Assembly (NCBI GenBank): GCA_016841045.1
Contig: JAENZX010000010.1
Location: 48,938 to 112,937 of the forward strand
Source of the DNA: Thermincola carboxydiphila
GTDB lineage: Bacteria; Bacillota; Thermincolia; Thermincolales; UBA2595
Reading direction: 5' to 3'
DNA length: 64,000 nucleotides
Below the pieces are notes generated by a model. The model had not been told where the DNA came from. It worked only from the letters and a program-made list of their open reading frames with translations, and did no database searches. The position numbers and the translations under genes are program-made. Positions 62,409 to 64,000 of the stretch are shown piece by piece. Numbering within the stretch: the first letter of the stretch is position 1; the number at the start of each line of letters is the position of its first letter.

Positions 62409-62805
62409 GGCAGAATCCCCACACAGCATCCATCCTAACAAAAAAACTGCTAACCTTTGGTTAACAGCTTCGTTTGCTAAATTGGTGACCCCTACGGGAT
62501 TCGCTGCGGAGCTGTTGCCGCTTTTAGCGGCTTACAGATCCGGCGTCCTGAAATGCGTGGAAACCCGGTAGGGCAGAATCCCGCACAACACCTATCCTAA
62601 AAAAATACTGCTAACCTTCGGTTAACAGCTTCGTTTGCTAAATTGGTGACCCCTACGGGATTCGCTGCGGAGCTGTTGCCGCTTTTAGCGGCTTACAGAT
62701 CCGGCGTCCTGAAATGCGTGGAAACCCGGTAGGGCAGAATCCCGCACAACACCTATCCTAAAAAAATACTGCTAACCTTCGGTTAGCAGCTTTGTTTGCT
62801 AAAAT
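62409..62805 (-). repeat. 161-bp tandem repeat containing the tRNA-Glu 3' end and its terminator
   Basis: About 2.6 copies of a 161-bp unit. Each has a hairpin CTGCTAACC-TTC-GGTTAACAG-type terminator with an A-run (T-run on minus) at 62440-62467, 62601-62628 and 62762-62789, and the last 21-22 bases of tRNA-Glu (ends 62484-62503 and 62645-62664). The intact tRNA-Glu abuts the third terminator. In the other copies the 5' part of the tRNA is replaced by a different sequence with the hairpin GCCGCTAAAAGCGGC. Confidence 0.9.
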
Positions 62806-62881
62806 TGGTGACCCCTACGGGATTCGAACCCGTGTTACCGCCGTGAAAGGGCGGTGTCTTAAACCGCTTGACCAAGGGGCC
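62806..62881 (-). tRNA. tRNA-Glu(TTC)
   Basis: Cloverleaf with GGCCCCT acceptor, anticodon loop CTTTCAC in a CCGCC/GGCGG stem, T-loop GGGTTCGAATCCC and encoded ACCA end. Confidence 0.96.
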
Positions 62882-62893
62882 ATGGTATTAAAA

Positions 62894-62969
62894 TGGTGAG
62901 CCATGCTGGACTCGAACCAGCGACACCCTGATTAAAAGTCAGGTGCTCTACCAACTGAGCTAATGGCTC
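62894..62969 (-). tRNA. tRNA-Lys(TTT)
   Basis: Acceptor GAGCCAT/ATGGCTC, anticodon loop CTTTTAA in a CTGA/TCAG stem, T-loop TGGTTCGAGTCCA, encoded ACCA end. 12 bp upstream of tRNA-Glu in the same transcript. Confidence 0.96.
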
Positions 62970-63046
62970 AAAATTGCGTCTCACAAGTACATATATTACT
63001 ATAAACCAAACCTCTTGTCAACACCTCTGTATAAGGTTTTTTTTGG

Positions 63047-63870
63047 TTATTTGACCCTTTGTAGTTGAGCTGCTACAATTTCCCGCAAACCAACATAGTC
63101 GGTTTTCCCACTCCCTAAAACAGGAATCTCATTAACATACATAATTTCAGACGGGCAAAAAAGAGAGCTGAACATATTCCGGGCCAAATATTCTCTAAAA
63201 CTGTACAGAGTAGCAGTCTTATCAGTTGTGATCAGCACTATTCTTTCACCCTTCTTTTCGTCAGTGATGCTTTCTGATACAAACTGATGGCCAGAATCAA
63301 AGCACCGTATTGCCAATTCTTCAACCAGATTTAAGCTAATCATTTCCCCGCCTATTTTAGCGAATCTCCTGAGCCTGGACTTGATTGTAACATAGCCGTC
63401 TTCATCCACAGTAACAACGTCGCCGCAGTCATACCATTCTCCTGCAGGAAGGAAACCTTCGCCATGCAGCAGATATCCCTCCATAACATTCGGACCCCGA
63501 ACCAACAAGTTACCTCCATTCTCAATTCCATCCACTTTCTCAATTTTGTATTCAATTCCAGGAAGGAATCTTCCAACAGTACCCTTACGAAAGCAGAGGG
63601 GAGTATTAAGTGATAAAACAGGAGCTGTCTCAGTACAACCATATCCTTCCATTATTCTTACGCCAAACTTTTCCATCCACAAACTGCTTACTTCGTCCTT
63701 TAGTTTTTCTGCACCGGAAAATACATATCGGATAGAATAGAAATCATAAGGATGAGCATGCTTTCCATAGCTCAAGAGAAAAGTTGGAGTACCAAAAATG
63801 ATAGTGGCATTGATTTCATACACAATTTCGGGAATGACCTTGTAGTGAAGCGGCGAAGTCTCCCTTGCTC
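63047..63870 (-). pseudogene. C-terminal part of an Aas-type acyl-ACP synthetase/acyltransferase, 5' end broken
   Basis: The last 270 residues match the AMP-binding ligase half of Aas (2-acylglycerophosphoethanolamine acyltransferase/acyl-ACP synthetase): FGTPTFLLSYGKHAHPYDF, IMEGYGCTETAP, GRFLPGIEYKI, RRFAKIGGEMISL, and the final GSGKTDYVGL with the catalytic lysine. Likeness begins at SPLHYKVIPE and stops there; the sequence upstream (63863-63990) encodes a basic, low-complexity stretch without likeness, and a TAG closes the frame near 63970. An insertion, rearrangement or assembly break is likely. A full gene would need over 800 residues. Confidence 0.7.
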
Positions 63871-64000
63871 CCTTCCCCCCTGTACGCCTTTTCACAACCT
63901 TCCCTTCGTTCCCTCGCCACCTGGTAAACATCGGGCGAGCATCCCACCGTTTTTCTGTGGCGCTACCCTACCTCCCTCTTTCGCCGTTCCGTTCCTTTGC
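63871..64000. other. purine-biased edge sequence of unknown origin
   Basis: The last 130 bases (minus strand rich in G and A) do not continue the aas-like gene. They may be the end of an inserted element such as an intron or insertion sequence, or an assembly artefact. No defined motif was recognised. Confidence 0.3.

Noticed and set aside
62409..62805. CRISPR-like array
   Set aside because: The repeat unit is 161 bp with no unique spacers and contains terminators and a tRNA end; no cas genes are near.

Overview
The window looks like chromosomal DNA of an anaerobic, endospore-forming member of the Clostridia. Spore genes (ypeB, sleB, ytrH/ytrI, spmA/spmB) and the clostridial SCIFF peptide with its maturase support this. 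Menaquinone is made by the futalosine route (mqnB, mqnD), and there are three exported multiheme c-type cytochromes. A tungsten-type aldehyde:ferredoxin oxidoreductase and ferredoxin-fused enzymes are also present. Together these suggest a respiratory, possibly metal- or humic-reducing, Peptococcaceae/Thermincola-like bacterium. That placement is inference; no rRNA is present.

Layout. 0-7 kb: a 13-heme membrane cytochrome with a CRP/FNR-type site at its promoter, then the germination operon (ferritin-like protein, sleB, ypeB), a double-ferredoxin protein and a HAD phosphatase. 7-14.5 kb: ytrH-ytrI, the flotillin operon (nfeD, floA, small membrane protein), a DUF1836 regulator, and an L,D-transpeptidase gene leading into spmA-spmB. 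14.6-22.8 kb: glnS, the asnS/ketosynthase/ArsC-like operon, a cold-shock gene with a long leader, a VOC protein, an RluA-type synthase and mqnBD. 22.8-29 kb: an orphan 69-residue protein under a consensus promoter with twin operator-like palindromes, an adenine deaminase homologue, a ferredoxin-nitroreductase, and a coupled gene pair of a signal-less TRAP-type binding protein and a chemoreceptor. 29-38.8 kb: chemoreceptor plus 5-heme lipoprotein, yebC, a diguanylate cyclase with a predicted c-heme sensor domain lying over a yigZ remnant, a two-component system, and a second 5-heme lipoprotein. 38.9-42.4 kb: AOR with its ferredoxin behind a complete cobalamin riboswitch and terminator, a YheC/D fragment and ybjQ. 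42.6-48.4 kb: one giant S-layer-anchored subtilisin-like protein. 48.8-59.6 kb: rlmH, htrA, walJ-like hydrolase, methyltransferase, chemoreceptor, murA, BON protein, membrane peptidase, TPR protein, M23 peptidase. 59.9-64 kb: SCIFF maturase and peptide, tRNA-Gly, a membrane protein, a tandem array derived from the 3' end of tRNA-Glu, tRNA-Glu, tRNA-Lys, and a 5'-broken aas-like gene.

A common theme is redox metabolism tied to sensing: exported cytochromes share operons or neighbourhoods with chemoreceptors, a c-di-GMP synthase carrying a CxxCH motif, and a two-component system. The strongest candidates for undescribed biology are the cobalamin riboswitch controlling an AOR operon, the orphan 69-residue gene with twin operators and no canonical start codon, the binding-protein/chemoreceptor pair, and the 161-bp tRNA-Glu-derived repeat array in which every unit carries a terminator. 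Three genes here have their best Shine-Dalgarno sequence in front of a non-ATG/GTG/TTG codon, which deserves a check.
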